Origin: Phascolarctobacterium sp. ET69
GTDB lineage: Bacteria > Bacillota > Negativicutes > Acidaminococcales > Acidaminococcaceae
DNA: 64,000 nt
Assembly: GCF_023336935.1 (NCBI RefSeq)
Contig: NZ_JAMBLR010000005.1
Location: 47,213-111,212, forward strand
Direction of reading: 5' to 3'
In this document: one piece after another, positions 1-9,039 of the stretch
How the letters are laid out: each line of letters starts with the position of its first letter
Position numbering within the stretch: position 1 is the stretch's first letter
Notes under the pieces: generated by a model
The model's database searches: none
The model's input: only the letters and a program-made list of their open reading frames with translations
Told to the model about the DNA's origin: nothing
Made by a program: the position numbers and the translations under genes

Positions 1-659
1 ATCGGCGGACGCCAGCCAACATGTTCGGGATTTAATTCCAACATCATTTCAATCTCTATGTTGAGCTTGTCTGTGCCTTCACGATCAGCTTTGTTAATCG
101 TGAACAAATCACCGATCTCAAGTATACCTGCTTTAATAGCCTGAATATCATCACCCATGCCCGGGATTACAACAACCATGGTGGTATCGGCAGTTTTTAC
201 GATATCAACTTCAGATTGCCCTACGCCTACGGTTTCAATGATAATGATGTCAAAGCCAAAAGCATCCATCAATTTGACTGCATCGCCTGCTTTTTGCGAT
301 AAGCCGCCCAAGCTGCCTCTGGTAGCCATAGAACGGACAAAAATGCCTTCATCCGAAGACAAATCCAACATTCTGATACGGTCGCCCAAGATAGCGCCGC
401 CGGAGAACGGACTGGTGGGGTCTACTGCAATAATGCCAACAGTTTTACCGCGTTTACGGAATTCTTTGGCAAGTTTATCGGTCAAAGTACTTTTGCCAGC
501 ACCCGGAGGTCCGGTTATACCAATGACATAAGCATTGCCGGTGTGGGGATATAAAGCTGTCATAATTTCAACAGCATTGTCATACTCGTTTTCAACGGCC
601 GTAATTGCTTTGGCCAGTGCCAAACGGTTGTGGTTTAATACGCCTTCAACAATGTTCAA
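1..659 (-). CDS. meaB: MeaB-type GTPase, chaperone of methylmalonyl-CoA mutase (3' end outside window)
   Basis: This is a G3E-family P-loop GTPase that protects B12-dependent methylmalonyl-CoA mutase and gates its cofactor loading. About 219 residues are visible. The Walker A motif GPPGAGKST lies near residues 50-58, followed by a VDPTSPF segment, a TVGVGQSE G3 motif and an NKAD G4 motif. The start is a TTG: an in-frame TGA lies one codon upstream of it, and AAGGCGGTG sits about 6 nt ahead as the ribosome-binding site. It is the gene after the two mutase subunits, the usual MeaB position. The C-terminal dimerisation region runs off the window. Identification is firm from motifs and context. 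Confidence 0.93.
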   Translation of the reverse strand, partial: MNIVEGVLNHNRLALAKAITAVENEYDNAVEIMTALYPHTGNAYVIGITGPPGAGKSTLTDKLAKEFRKRGKTVGIIAVDPTSPFSGGAILGDRIRMLDLSSDEGIFVRSMATRGSLGGLSQKAGDAVKLMDAFGFDIIIIETVGVGQSEVDIVKTADTTMVVVIPGMGDDIQAIKAGILEIGDLFTINKADREGTDKLNIEIEMMLELNPEHVGWRPP

Positions 660-663
660 ATTT

Positions 664-739
664 CACACCGCCTTGTTGAGGTCTGATAAAAATTTTAGGT
701 TGCAAGGCGGACAAACCGCCTTGCAAATTTTTAAGACCT
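664..739 (-). promoter_or_regulatory. Hairpin leader of meaB with competing pairing for the ribosome-binding site
   Basis: The gap between the mutase small subunit and meaB holds an 11-bp perfect stem (700-710 with 716-726, 5-nt loop). It is framed by a 6-bp outer complement (679-684 with 734-739). The distal arm contains CCGCCTTG, which is also complementary to the CAAGGCGG of the meaB ribosome-binding site (about 668-675). The arm could therefore pair either with its partner or with the ribosome-binding site. No U-run follows, so this is not a classical terminator. Regulation is inferred, not shown. Confidence 0.6.
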
Positions 740-741
740 AA

Positions 742-1131
742 TTATTTTACGTTTGCGTTGATGAAGTCAACGATAGCGCTGGTCGGGGTGCCAGGAGTGA
801 ATACTTCGGCAATGCCAGCAGCTTTCAGGCCCGGGATGTCAGCGTCAGGAATAACGCCGCCGCCGATAACCAGAACATCGTTCAGACCTTTTTCTTTCAA
901 AAGTTCTACAACTTTCGGGAAAAGGGTGTTATGAGCGCCGGAGAGCAGGCTCAGAGCAACAACTTTAACGTCGTCCTGCAGAGCAGCTTCAGCGATTTGT
1001 TCCGGGGTCAGACGGATACCGGTATAAATTACTTCAAAACCAGCGTCGCGCAATGCACGAGCTACAACTTTAGCACCGCGGTCGTGTCCATCAAGACCCG
1101 GTTTTGCTACTAAAACTCTGATATTAGACAT
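742..1131 (-). CDS. Methylmalonyl-CoA mutase, small cobalamin-binding subunit
   Basis: This 129-residue protein is a stand-alone B12-binding domain of methylmalonyl-CoA mutase. The signature DGHDRG falls at residues 14-19, with His16 as the expected lower axial cobalt ligand. It is followed by an LSLLSGAH segment and a GGG-containing loop of the Rossmann-like fold. The catalytic barrel is a separate gene just upstream, so the enzyme is split, as in archaea and many Negativicutes. A GGGAGGT ribosome-binding site precedes the ATG. In succinate fermentation it would act with the large subunit to convert succinyl-CoA to (R)-methylmalonyl-CoA. Confidence 0.95.
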   Translation of the reverse strand: MSNIRVLVAKPGLDGHDRGAKVVARALRDAGFEVIYTGIRLTPEQIAEAALQDDVKVVALSLLSGAHNTLFPKVVELLKEKGLNDVLVIGGGVIPDADIPGLKAAGIAEVFTPGTPTSAIVDFINANVK

Positions 1132-1168
1132 TATCTACTTACCTCCCTATTATTGTTGGCTAAGTTAA

Positions 1169-2815
1169 TTACAGCTGGGTATGAGCCTGGTATTCGCCGA
1201 ATACTTCTCTCATTACGCCGCAGATTTCGCCTTCGGTTGCATAAGCTTTAACAGCTTCGAGGATCAAAGGCATCAGGTTAACGCTTTCATCAGCGCAGCC
1301 TGCTTTAAGAGCAGCAAGGGTTTCTTCAACTTTAGCGTTGTCACGGCGAGCTTTCAATGCAGCAATTTTTTCAGCCTGCAGTTTGCCAACAGAGCCGTCT
1401 ACGCGCAGCAGGTTTTTCGGGGGTTCTTCTTCCTGCTGGAATTTGTTAACGCCAACGATAATACGGTTGCCTTTTTCAACGTCCATCTGCCATTTGTAAG
1501 CGGAATCCTGAATTTCTTTCTGGATGTAGCCTTTAGCGATAGCTTCCGGAGCGCCGCCGAGTTCATCAATTTTCTTAATGTAATCCCAGCATTCAGCTTC
1601 GATCTTATTGGTCAAAGCTTCTACATAGTAGGAACCGCCCAACGGGTCAATGGTGTCAGCCAGGCCGGATTCGTAAGCAACGATTTGCTGAGTACGCAGA
1701 GCGATGGTTACGGATTCAGTGGTCGGCAGAGCCAAAGCTTCGTCTTTGGAGTTGGTGTGCAGGGACTGGGTACCACCCATTACTGCAGCTGCGGTTTGCA
1801 GAGCAACACGAACGATGTTGTTGTTCGGCTGCTGAGCGGTCAGCATGGAACCAGCGGTTTGGGTATGTACGCGGAGCATCATGGATTTAGCTTTCTTAGC
1901 GCCGAATCTTTCTTTCATAACTTTAGCCCATACACGACGGGAAGCGCGGAATTTAGCAACTTCTTCGAGTACGTTGTTGTGAGCATTCCAGAAGAAGGAC
2001 AGACGGCCAGCGAAAGCATCAACGTCCATGCCAGCTTTGATAGCAGCTTCTACATAAGCAATGCCGTCAGCGATGGTGAATGCGATTTCCTGAGCAGCGG
2101 TGGAACCAGCTTCACGGATATGGTAACCGGAAATGGAGATGGTGTTCCACAGCGGAACATTTTTGGAGCAATATTCAAAAATGTTGGTGATCAAACGCAT
2201 GGAGGGTTTAGGCGGGAAGATATAAGTGCCGCGAGCAGCATATTCTTTCAGGATATCGTTCTGAATGGTGCCGCGGAGTTTATCAGCGGAAACGCCTTGT
2301 TTTTCAGCAACTGCGATGTACATGCAGAGCAGTACGGATGCAGGAGCGTTGATGGTCATAGAAGTGGAAACTTTGTCCAGAGGAATACCGTCGAACAGGA
2401 TTTCCATATCTGCCAGGGAGTCGATAGCTACGCCTACTTTACCAACTTCGCCTTCGGACATCGGGTCGGTGGAATCATAACCGATCTGGGTCGGGAGGTC
2501 GAATGCGCAAGACAGGCCGCTGCCGCCGTTAGCCAGCAGGTATTTATAACGTTTGTTGGATTCTTCAGCAGTGGAGAAACCAGCATACATACGCATGGTC
2601 CAGAAACGGCCGCGGTACATGGTAGGTTGTACACCACGGGTGAAAGGATATTCACCAGGGAAACCGAGGTCTCTTTCATAATCGAAACCTTCGATGTCAA
2701 GCGGGGTGTAGAGTCTGTTAGGCTCCAGGTTTGCGCGTTCAGGGAATTTAACCAGTTTAGCTTCTACTTCTTCATGGTATTTAGCTAAGCCAGCTTTCAG
2801 AGTTTCATTTGACAT
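1169..2815 (-). CDS. Methylmalonyl-CoA mutase, large catalytic subunit
   Basis: This 548-residue protein is the TIM-barrel subunit that binds the CoA ester and interconverts succinyl-CoA and methylmalonyl-CoA by an adenosylcobalamin radical mechanism. The N-terminal [10 protein letters not shown] segment and the [14 protein letters not shown] segment are typical of the family. It stops near residue 548 because the B12-binding domain is encoded by the next gene, whereas fused enzymes exceed 700 residues. A TTG two codons upstream is open, but AAGGAGG lies only 1 nt from it and 7 nt from the ATG, so the ATG is preferred. It lies between cat and the small subunit, apparently in one operon. Confidence 0.95.
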   Translation of the reverse strand: MSNETLKAGLAKYHEEVEAKLVKFPERANLEPNRLYTPLDIEGFDYERDLGFPGEYPFTRGVQPTMYRGRFWTMRMYAGFSTAEESNKRYKYLLANGGSGLSCAFDLPTQIGYDSTDPMSEGEVGKVGVAIDSLADMEILFDGIPLDKVSTSMTINAPASVLLCMYIAVAEKQGVSADKLRGTIQNDILKEYAARGTYIFPPKPSMRLITNIFEYCSKNVPLWNTISISGYHIREAGSTAAQEIAFTIADGIAYVEAAIKAGMDVDAFAGRLSFFWNAHNNVLEEVAKFRASRRVWAKVMKERFGAKKAKSMMLRVHTQTAGSMLTAQQPNNNIVRVALQTAAAVMGGTQSLHTNSKDEALALPTTESVTIALRTQQIVAYESGLADTIDPLGGSYYVEALTNKIEAECWDYIKKIDELGGAPEAIAKGYIQKEIQDSAYKWQMDVEKGNRIIVGVNKFQQEEEPPKNLLRVDGSVGKLQAEKIAALKARRDNAKVEETLAALKAGCADESVNLMPLILEAVKAYATEGEICGVMREVFGEYQAHTQL

Positions 2816-2830
2816 TCTCAAATCCTCCTT

Positions 2831-2994
2831 AAAATTTTTGTTTTCATACTCGGGTTGGACTTCCCGGGTACGGTGAGAGTGTCCGTCAAAGACGGTCTAT
2901 GGCAAAGCCTTTCGGCTTCGTCAACATATTTATTTAAGCTGTGCCGGAGGACTCGCTACCGCCGGCACAGGCTTAAGCCCCAATTAAACTGGGA
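2831..2994 (-). other. Intercistronic region of cat and mcm with several hairpins
   Basis: The 180-base space between the CoA transferase and the mutase large subunit has no gene. Reading the mRNA, a strong hairpin (2934-2976, about 14 bp with one bulge, arm core TGTGCCGG) follows the cat stop. Two small hairpins (AAGCC/GGCTT at 2905-2918 and CCGTC/GACGG at 2883-2895) come next, and then a GGAC/GTCC pairing. None is followed by a U-run, so read-through with mRNA processing or 3'-end stabilisation of the cat message is more likely than termination. That role is an inference. Confidence 0.55.
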
Positions 2995-4515
2995 TTATTT
3001 TTCCATGGTGCCGGTTTTGTTGAAGCGGTTATGGAAATCGAAAGCTTCTTCAAGCAGATGCGGAGTCTGGCTGTTGCCGCAAGCTTCGCAAGCTCTGTGG
3101 AAGTAATCCAGCAGCATCGGCTGATATTTCGGGTTAGCAATCTGATCAATGATGATCGGAGCTTTTTCTTTCGGAGTCAGGCCACGGAGGTCAGCAACGC
3201 CGCGTTCGGAAACGATAACGTCAACGTCGAGGGTTGCATGGTCGATATGGCTGCAGAACGGAACAACGGAGCTGATTTTGCCGCCTTTTGCCAGGGAGTT
3301 GGCGAAGAATACGGTGAGGTAACCGTTACGGGCAAAGTCGCCGGAACCGCCAACGCCGTTCATCAATTTGGTGCCGCAGATATGAGTGGAGTTTACGTTG
3401 CCGTAAATATCAACTTCAATAGCGGTGTTCATTGCGATAACGCCAATGCGGCGTGCAACTTCAGGGCTGTTGGAGATTTCCTGCGGACGGAGAATCAGGT
3501 AAGGTTTGTAATGGTCAAGGTTTTCATAGAATTTTTTCTGGCATTCCGGAGACGGAGTCAGAGCGGTACCGGAAGCAACACGGAGTTTGCCGGCATCGAT
3601 GAGGTCGAACATACCGTCTTGGATAACTTCGGTGTAAACGGTGAGGTCTTCGAAGTCGGAGTTAACAAGGCCGTTGATAACAGCGTTAGCAACGGAGCCT
3701 ACGCCGGACTGCAGCGGAAGCAGGTTTTTCGGCAGGCGGCCTTCAGCAACTTCTTTTTTGAAGAATGCTACGAGGTTTTCGCCCATGTGTTTAGCGTCTT
3801 CGTCGATTTCGCCGAGCGGACGAACTTTATCGGTGATGTCGCAAGGAACAACAGCAACGATTTTGTCGAGTTCGCAAGGAATGTACGGAGTACCAATGCG
3901 GTCTTCCGGTCTTTCGATAGGAATCGGTTTACGGTACGGAGGATCAAGAGGTACATAGGAGTCATGCATGCCTTCCAAACCTACCGGTTGGCTGGTGTTA
4001 ACTTCTACGATAACTTTTTTAGCGCCTGCTACATAAGAGGAGCTGTTGCCCATGGAAGTGGTCGGGATAAGGCCTACTTTGCCGTCGCCGAGGTCGTTGA
4101 TTTTGCATACTTCAACGATTGCTACGTCTACGCCTTTGCGGTTAGCCATGAAGCCATAGCGAACCATCTGTGCCATGTGGCTGAGGTGAATGTCAGCATA
4201 TTTTACTTTACCTTCGTTGATAGCTTTGCGGAGGGTGCCGTTGGTCTGATAAGGCAGGCGGCGGTCCATAATGCCAGCTTCTACCATTGCCTGGTCAATT
4301 TCAGGGCCTACAGAAGCGCCGGTCCAAACGTTAACTTTGAAATCGGTGCCTTTGTATCTTTCAGACAGGGCAAGAGGTACAGCTTTCGGATAGCCAGACG
4401 GAGTAAAGCCGCTGACACCCAAGTTGTCACCATTGTGAATAAAGTCGGTTGCGGCTTCTGCGCTCATTACTTTGCCAGCAACCGCATCGCAAATACGATC
4501 TTTAATATCGATCAT
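2995..4515 (-). CDS. Acetyl-CoA hydrolase/transferase family: probable propionyl-CoA:succinate CoA transferase
   Basis: This 506-residue class I CoA transferase belongs to the Cat1/ScpC/AarC family. The GVGSVANAV segment, the TEVIQDG segment carrying the likely catalytic glutamate, and the C-terminal GGSGDFARNG motif are visible, and the length matches the family. Next to methylmalonyl-CoA mutase its probable job is to move CoA from propionyl-CoA (or acetyl-CoA) to succinate, activating succinate without ATP. Substrate choice among succinate, acetate and propionate is inferred from context. AAGGAGG stands 7 nt before the ATG. It heads the operon behind a long leader. Confidence 0.9.
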   Translation of the reverse strand: MIDIKDRICDAVAGKVMSAEAATDFIHNGDNLGVSGFTPSGYPKAVPLALSERYKGTDFKVNVWTGASVGPEIDQAMVEAGIMDRRLPYQTNGTLRKAINEGKVKYADIHLSHMAQMVRYGFMANRKGVDVAIVEVCKINDLGDGKVGLIPTTSMGNSSSYVAGAKKVIVEVNTSQPVGLEGMHDSYVPLDPPYRKPIPIERPEDRIGTPYIPCELDKIVAVVPCDITDKVRPLGEIDEDAKHMGENLVAFFKKEVAEGRLPKNLLPLQSGVGSVANAVINGLVNSDFEDLTVYTEVIQDGMFDLIDAGKLRVASGTALTPSPECQKKFYENLDHYKPYLILRPQEISNSPEVARRIGVIAMNTAIEVDIYGNVNSTHICGTKLMNGVGGSGDFARNGYLTVFFANSLAKGGKISSVVPFCSHIDHATLDVDVIVSERGVADLRGLTPKEKAPIIIDQIANPKYQPMLLDYFHRACEACGNSQTPHLLEEAFDFHNRFNKTGTMEK

Positions 4516-5069
4516 GTTCCTTCCTCCTTGAAATTAAATATATATGGTTTCTGCCTTTCGGCACTTAACTTATCCGGCGAAAAATACTCTGCAAACGCCA
4601 GGCGTTTGTCTATACCGTCCGCCAAATAAGGCAAACCCATAACATAAAAAAGGAGCACTTTAGTGTTATCCCGAAATTTAATAATTAAACTCAATAACGC
4701 CAAGTGCCAGCTCACGCATTTTCCGGAGCGGGCACGCCCGGACTGCAAGCCGCCGGCGTAAGGCTTCCGTAAGGGTTCCGCTACCCTGTTGTCTGCCAAC
4801 GCCTGAACATACCTTCTTTTGGTTTCTTTATATACTTCGACACCACCTGCAAAATTCCTTCTGCCGAAGCTCTATTTGTGATATTTTTTTGAAATTTTTT
4901 ATGAAATTGCCGTTAAATATTCAGATTTTCATCTAACGATATTATAGCACATAACTTGTCAGGATATTTTCTGAATTTTTAACAAGCTCAGGCCCTTTTC
5001 TGACCCTTACAATATAATAGCAGTAAAATTGTAACATGGCAAGCCTTTTGTTTACATTTTTTAAAGAAA
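4516..5069 (-). promoter_or_regulatory. Promoters and long structured leader upstream of the propionate operon
   Basis: No gene is supported here; a reading frame through 4516-4799 has no ribosome-binding site and overlaps the cat start. Two promoter candidates read toward cat: TTGCCA (5037-5042), 17 bp, TATTAT (5014-5019), and an extended -10 TGCTATAAT (4941-4949). The resulting 5' leader of about 400-480 nt contains a GC-rich structured block (4705-4795). In that block AAGCC/GGCTT encloses a GCCGGC palindrome, a TCCGG/CCGGA hairpin encloses GGGCGTGCCC, and a GGG/CCC hairpin lies near 4775. A cis-regulatory role is possible but unproven. Confidence 0.5.
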
Positions 5070-5103
5070 TACCCTTCAGACTCAAAAGTCCGAAGGGTAT
5101 TTT
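5070..5103 (-). terminator. Terminator after the bifurcating hydrogenase operon
   Basis: A hairpin with arms AAATACCCTTC and GAAGGGTATTT, containing an inner GAC/GTC pairing, lies just beyond the hydA stop codon and is followed on the minus strand by a T-rich run. It separates the hydrogenase operon from the propionate operon promoters. Confidence 0.8.
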
Positions 5104-5123
5104 ATAGCATTTTATTAGTATAT

Positions 5124-6848
5124 TTAACGTATTTGCCGGTGATAGTGCGTGTGCAGGAGATTGTGTGCTTTTTCTCCAAGCGGTTTGCCCAGCCAAGTAT
5201 CATAAAGTTCAATTATTTCAGGATTTTCGTGCGATTTTCGTAACTCATTGGCTCTGTCACAATCAAAGAGTCCCTTTCTGCGCAGTTTCCTGATTTCGGC
5301 ATTAACCGGAACAGGCTGCCCGCCGCCGCCGATACATCCGCCCGGGCATGCCATTACTTCAATGAACTGATAATCGGCAGTGCCGTTTTTAACTCTTTCC
5401 AGCATTTCCATTGCCGATTTAAGAGTATGTACAACGGCAATTTTTATTTTTTTGCCGGCAATTTCAAGCTCCGCCTCGCGGGTATGTTCCATGCCGCGCA
5501 CTTCTTCATAATCAACGTGCGGCAGGTTTTCACCGGCAAGCACATCGGCAACTGTTCTCAGCGCCGCTTCCATAACGCCGCCGGTTGTGCCGAAAATTAC
5601 GCCCGCGCCGCTGCCCGTGCCAAGCGGAGAATCAAAGTTTTCTTCCGGCAGGTTTTTAAAATCAATGCCTGCTTCGCGTATCATGCGCCCAAGTTCGCGC
5701 GTGGTAATTACTATATCAACGTCGCGGTAACCGGAATCGCACATTTCAGGCCTTGCGGCTTCCGCCTTTTTGGCCGTGCACGGCATAACAGATACACTGA
5801 CTATTTTGGCAGGGTCAATGCCGGCTTTTTCCGGATAATAGGTTTTGGCGATTGCACCGAACATCTGCTGCGGCGATTTGGCCGTGGAAAGATGGTCCAA
5901 GAGCTCAGGATATTTCAGTTCAATCATATTAACCCAGCCCGGGCTGCACGAAGTAATCATTGGCAGCAGCCCGCCGTTTTGCAGGCGGTCTAAAAATTCA
6001 TAACCTTCTTCCATAATGGTAAGGTCGGCAGAAAAATCAGTATCAAAAACTTTATCAAAACCCAGATGGCGCAGTGCTGCAACCATTTTGCCTGTTACAA
6101 TGCTGCCGGGTTCCATGCCCAGTTCTTCGCCAATGGCAACGCGCACGGAAGGAGCAGTCTGCACAATAACGATTTTATCGGGGTCGTTAATGGCGTCCCA
6201 AACTTTCTCGGTGTCGTCGCGTTCAACAATGGCGCCGGTCGGGCAAACGCTGGCGCACTGGCCGCAGTAGCTGCACGCCACATTGCCGAGGTCCTGTTCA
6301 AACGCAGTTGAAACGATGGTATCAAACCCGCGGTTGGCAAAGCTGTAAACATTCATGCCCTGCACATCGCGGCAAACGCGTATACAGCGCCCGCAGAGAA
6401 TACATTTTTCCTGGTCGCGCACAAGGCAGGGGTTGCTGCCGTCAATGGTATGGGCTTTGCGTGCGCCGCCTTCAAAGCGGATTTTGCGCAGGCCAAGGTC
6501 TGCGGCAATTTTTTGCAGTTCGCAGTCCCCGCTTTTCTGGCAGGACAGGCAGTCTTTGGGGTGGTTCGCCAAAAGCAGTTCAACAACCATTTTGCGCGCT
6601 GCCCTTACTTTAGGCGTGTTGGTTTTAACTACCATGCCTTCCGCTACCGGATATACGCAGGAAGCGACAAGGCTTCTTGCCCCGCTTGCTTCCACCACGC
6701 ACAGGCGGCAGGCGCCTTCCGGCGCAAGCTCCGGATGGTAGCACAGAGTTGGTATATAAATTCCGGCACTGCGTGCCGCTTCCAAAATTGTTGCATTTTT
6801 AGGGGCCTGTACAGTTTGCCCATTAATTGTTAAGGTAACCATTTCCAT
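5124..6848 (-). CDS. hydA: [FeFe]-hydrogenase catalytic subunit (HydA/HndD type)
   Basis: This 574-residue cytoplasmic subunit reduces protons or oxidises H2. In order: a plant-type [2Fe-2S] domain (Cys36, 47, 50, 64), a His-Cys3 cluster (His96, Cys100, 103, 109), two [4Fe-4S] clusters (Cys149-159 and 192-202), and the H-cluster domain. The H-cluster domain has L1 TSCSPGW (299-305), L2 MPCTAKK around Cys357, and L3 MACPGGC near the C-terminus. Length and domain order match NAD-linked trimeric, often electron-bifurcating, group A hydrogenases. It is the last gene after the NuoE-like, HndB-like and NuoF-like subunits. Bifurcation with ferredoxin is inferred from the subunit set. Confidence 0.95.
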   Translation of the reverse strand: MEMVTLTINGQTVQAPKNATILEAARSAGIYIPTLCYHPELAPEGACRLCVVEASGARSLVASCVYPVAEGMVVKTNTPKVRAARKMVVELLLANHPKDCLSCQKSGDCELQKIAADLGLRKIRFEGGARKAHTIDGSNPCLVRDQEKCILCGRCIRVCRDVQGMNVYSFANRGFDTIVSTAFEQDLGNVACSYCGQCASVCPTGAIVERDDTEKVWDAINDPDKIVIVQTAPSVRVAIGEELGMEPGSIVTGKMVAALRHLGFDKVFDTDFSADLTIMEEGYEFLDRLQNGGLLPMITSCSPGWVNMIELKYPELLDHLSTAKSPQQMFGAIAKTYYPEKAGIDPAKIVSVSVMPCTAKKAEAARPEMCDSGYRDVDIVITTRELGRMIREAGIDFKNLPEENFDSPLGTGSGAGVIFGTTGGVMEAALRTVADVLAGENLPHVDYEEVRGMEHTREAELEIAGKKIKIAVVHTLKSAMEMLERVKNGTADYQFIEVMACPGGCIGGGGQPVPVNAEIRKLRRKGLFDCDRANELRKSHENPEIIELYDTWLGKPLGEKAHNLLHTHYHRQIR

Positions 6849-6860
6849 TGTTCTGCCCCC

Positions 6861-8651
6861 TTATCCCTTAACTATTGCCTTAAACGGGCAGGCTGCCATG
6901 CAGGCGCCGCATTTAATGCATTTAGTGGTATCAATAACGTGCTGGCTGCGCGGCTGGCCGCTGATGGCCTGAACCGGGCATTGGCGCGCGCAGAGGCCGC
7001 AGCCTTTGCATTTATCCGTAATCTGATAGTTGGCAAGTTTTTCACATACTCCTGCCGGACAGCGTTTTTCTTTAATATGTGCTTCGTATTCGTCGCGGAA
7101 ATATTTAAGCGTACTGAGTACGGGGTTAGGCGCTGTCTGCCCAAGGCCGCAGAGTGCAGTTTCTTTAATATTGCCGGCCAGTTCCTCCAAAAGTTCAATA
7201 TCGCCTTCGCGCCCCTGCCCTTCCGTAATGCGGGTTAAAATTTCCAGCATACGTTTGGTGCCTTCGCGGCAGGGTGTGCATTTGCCGCAGGATTCGGACT
7301 GCGTAAAGTTAAGGAAGAATTTGGCAACATCAACCATGCAGGTATCTTCGTCCATAACTACAAGGCCGCCGCTGCCCATCATTGCGCCGACGGAAATCAG
7401 CGAATCGTAATCAACGGAAAGGTCGAGCATGGATTCCGGCAGGCAGCCGCCGGACGGGCCGCCAATCTGTACGGCTTTGAATTTTTTGCCATTGGTAATG
7501 CCGCCGCCGATATCAAAAATAATCTCGCGCATGGTAATGCCCATCGGCACTTCGGCAAGGCCTGTGTTGTTGATTTTGCCGGTAAGGGCAAATACTTTGG
7601 TGCCTTTGGATTTTTCCGTGCCGAAGCCGCAGTACCAATCTGCGCCGTTGGTAATAATGGAAGCTACGTTTGCGAAAGTTTCTACGTTGTTAATATTGGT
7701 AGGCTTGCCCCACAGGCCCGATACTGCCGGGAACGGCGGGCGCGGGCGCGGCATGCCGCGGCGTCCTTCGATAGATGCCATAAGCGCGGTTTCTTCGCCG
7801 CATACAAAGGCACCGGCGCCTTCTTTTATATGAATTTTAAAACTGAATTTGCTGCCGAAAATACTCTTGCCCAAAAGGCCCATTTGTTCGGCCTGGTCAA
7901 TAGCTATGCGCAGGCGCTTGATAGCCAGCGGATATTCCGCACGCACATAAATATAGCCTTCGTCGGCACCGATGGCATAACCGCAGATTGCCATACCTTC
8001 AAGCACTTTATGCGGGTCGCCTTCAAGCACGCTGCGGTCCATAAAAGCACCGGGGTCGCCCTCGTCGGCGTTACAGATAACATATTTTTTATCGTTTACG
8101 GAATTAGCGGCAAACTGCCATTTCATACCGGTGGGGAAACCGCCGCCGCCGCGTCCGCGCAGGCCGGATTTTTTAACTTCGTCAATAACCTCCTGCGGAG
8201 TCATGGTGGTAACGGCTTTGGCAAGCGCCTCATAGCCGCCTACCGCAATATATTCTTCTATCTGTTCCGGGTTAATGGCGCCGCAGTGTTCAAGCACCAG
8301 GCGTTTTTGCTTTTTATAAAAATTAATTTCCGAATAGAAAGGAATCTGTTCATGCGTAAGCGGTTCGTGGTATAAAAGACGCTCAACAATGCGCCCTTTA
8401 AACAAATGGCTTTCTACAATTTCTTCCACATCTTCCGGTTTTACGCGGCAGTAAAAAGTACCTTCCGGGTAAATAATTACCAGCGGGCCATGCTCGCAAA
8501 AGCCGTGGCAGCCGGTTTCTACAATCATAACCTCGTCGCTCAGCCCTTTTTGTTCAAGCTGTTTGGCAAACTCCAGCTGCACTTCTTTGCTGCCCGCAGA
8601 TTTACAGCCGGTACCGCCGCAGACAAGGACATGTGCTCTTATATGCTGCAT
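6861..8651 (-). CDS. hydB: NuoF-like diaphorase subunit of the bifurcating hydrogenase (HydB/HndC type)
   Basis: This 596-residue flavoprotein carries the FMN and NADH sites. An N-terminal thioredoxin-like [2Fe-2S] domain (CGGTGC, then CHGFCEHGP) is followed by the FMN/NADH region with GRGGGGFPTG, an SLBB-type region, and the NuoF [4Fe-4S] motif SCGKCTPCREG. The C-terminus has a two-cluster ferredoxin domain (CKGCGLCARQC and CIKCGACMAAC). This composition is typical of HydB/HndC rather than of complex I NuoF, which lacks the end domains. It sits 12 bases upstream of hydA behind a GGGGAGG ribosome-binding site. It probably passes electrons between NAD(H), ferredoxin and HydA. Confidence 0.95.
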   Translation of the reverse strand: MQHIRAHVLVCGGTGCKSAGSKEVQLEFAKQLEQKGLSDEVMIVETGCHGFCEHGPLVIIYPEGTFYCRVKPEDVEEIVESHLFKGRIVERLLYHEPLTHEQIPFYSEINFYKKQKRLVLEHCGAINPEQIEEYIAVGGYEALAKAVTTMTPQEVIDEVKKSGLRGRGGGGFPTGMKWQFAANSVNDKKYVICNADEGDPGAFMDRSVLEGDPHKVLEGMAICGYAIGADEGYIYVRAEYPLAIKRLRIAIDQAEQMGLLGKSIFGSKFSFKIHIKEGAGAFVCGEETALMASIEGRRGMPRPRPPFPAVSGLWGKPTNINNVETFANVASIITNGADWYCGFGTEKSKGTKVFALTGKINNTGLAEVPMGITMREIIFDIGGGITNGKKFKAVQIGGPSGGCLPESMLDLSVDYDSLISVGAMMGSGGLVVMDEDTCMVDVAKFFLNFTQSESCGKCTPCREGTKRMLEILTRITEGQGREGDIELLEELAGNIKETALCGLGQTAPNPVLSTLKYFRDEYEAHIKEKRCPAGVCEKLANYQITDKCKGCGLCARQCPVQAISGQPRSQHVIDTTKCIKCGACMAACPFKAIVKG

Positions 8652-8669
8652 AAAAAACCCTCCCCGATT

Positions 8670-9038
8670 TTATTCCTGTTCTATCTTGCCTACAACAAGC
8701 TCCTGCACTACTCTGCCGTTAACTACGTGTTCGGCAATAATTTTTTTTACATCTGCCGGTTTTACTTTGCCGTAGGTAATGCGCGGTTCTCCGGGCCGCA
8801 CAACATCCACCAGCACTTCTTTTTCGCACATGCCGATGCAGCCGGTCTGCTGCACCTGCACATCCGTCAGATGGCGTACAGCCAGTTCGTCAAGCACGGC
8901 TTTCATTACTTCGCGCGCACCGGCAGCAATGCCGCAGGTGCCCATGCCGATAATAATTTTGGTAGTGCTGTTCTGACGGACTTTAATATCGTTTTTCAGC
9001 TTTTCCCTTAAAGCCTTCAAATCCTCCAAAGTTTTCAT
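8670..9038 (-). CDS. hndB: Thioredoxin-like [2Fe-2S] ferredoxin subunit (HndB type)
   Basis: This 122-residue protein has a short helical N-terminus (KTLEDLKALREKL) followed by a thioredoxin-like [2Fe-2S] fold with Cys in GMGTCGIAAG and in GCIGMCEKE. That is the arrangement of the HndB subunit of NADP-reducing hydrogenases. The ATG is preferred to an upstream start because AGGAGG lies 6 nt before it. It also begins one base after the stop of the GHKL gene, suggesting coupled translation. It probably shuttles electrons within the hydrogenase complex; the exact path is unknown. Confidence 0.88.
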   Translation of the reverse strand: MKTLEDLKALREKLKNDIKVRQNSTTKIIIGMGTCGIAAGAREVMKAVLDELAVRHLTDVQVQQTGCIGMCEKEVLVDVVRPGEPRITYGKVKPADVKKIIAEHVVNGRVVQELVVGKIEQE

Positions 9039-9039
9039 T

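Noticed and set aside
4516..4799. A 95-codon frame on the minus strand upstream of cat
   Set aside because: It overlaps the cat start, lacks a ribosome-binding site and runs through the structured leader.
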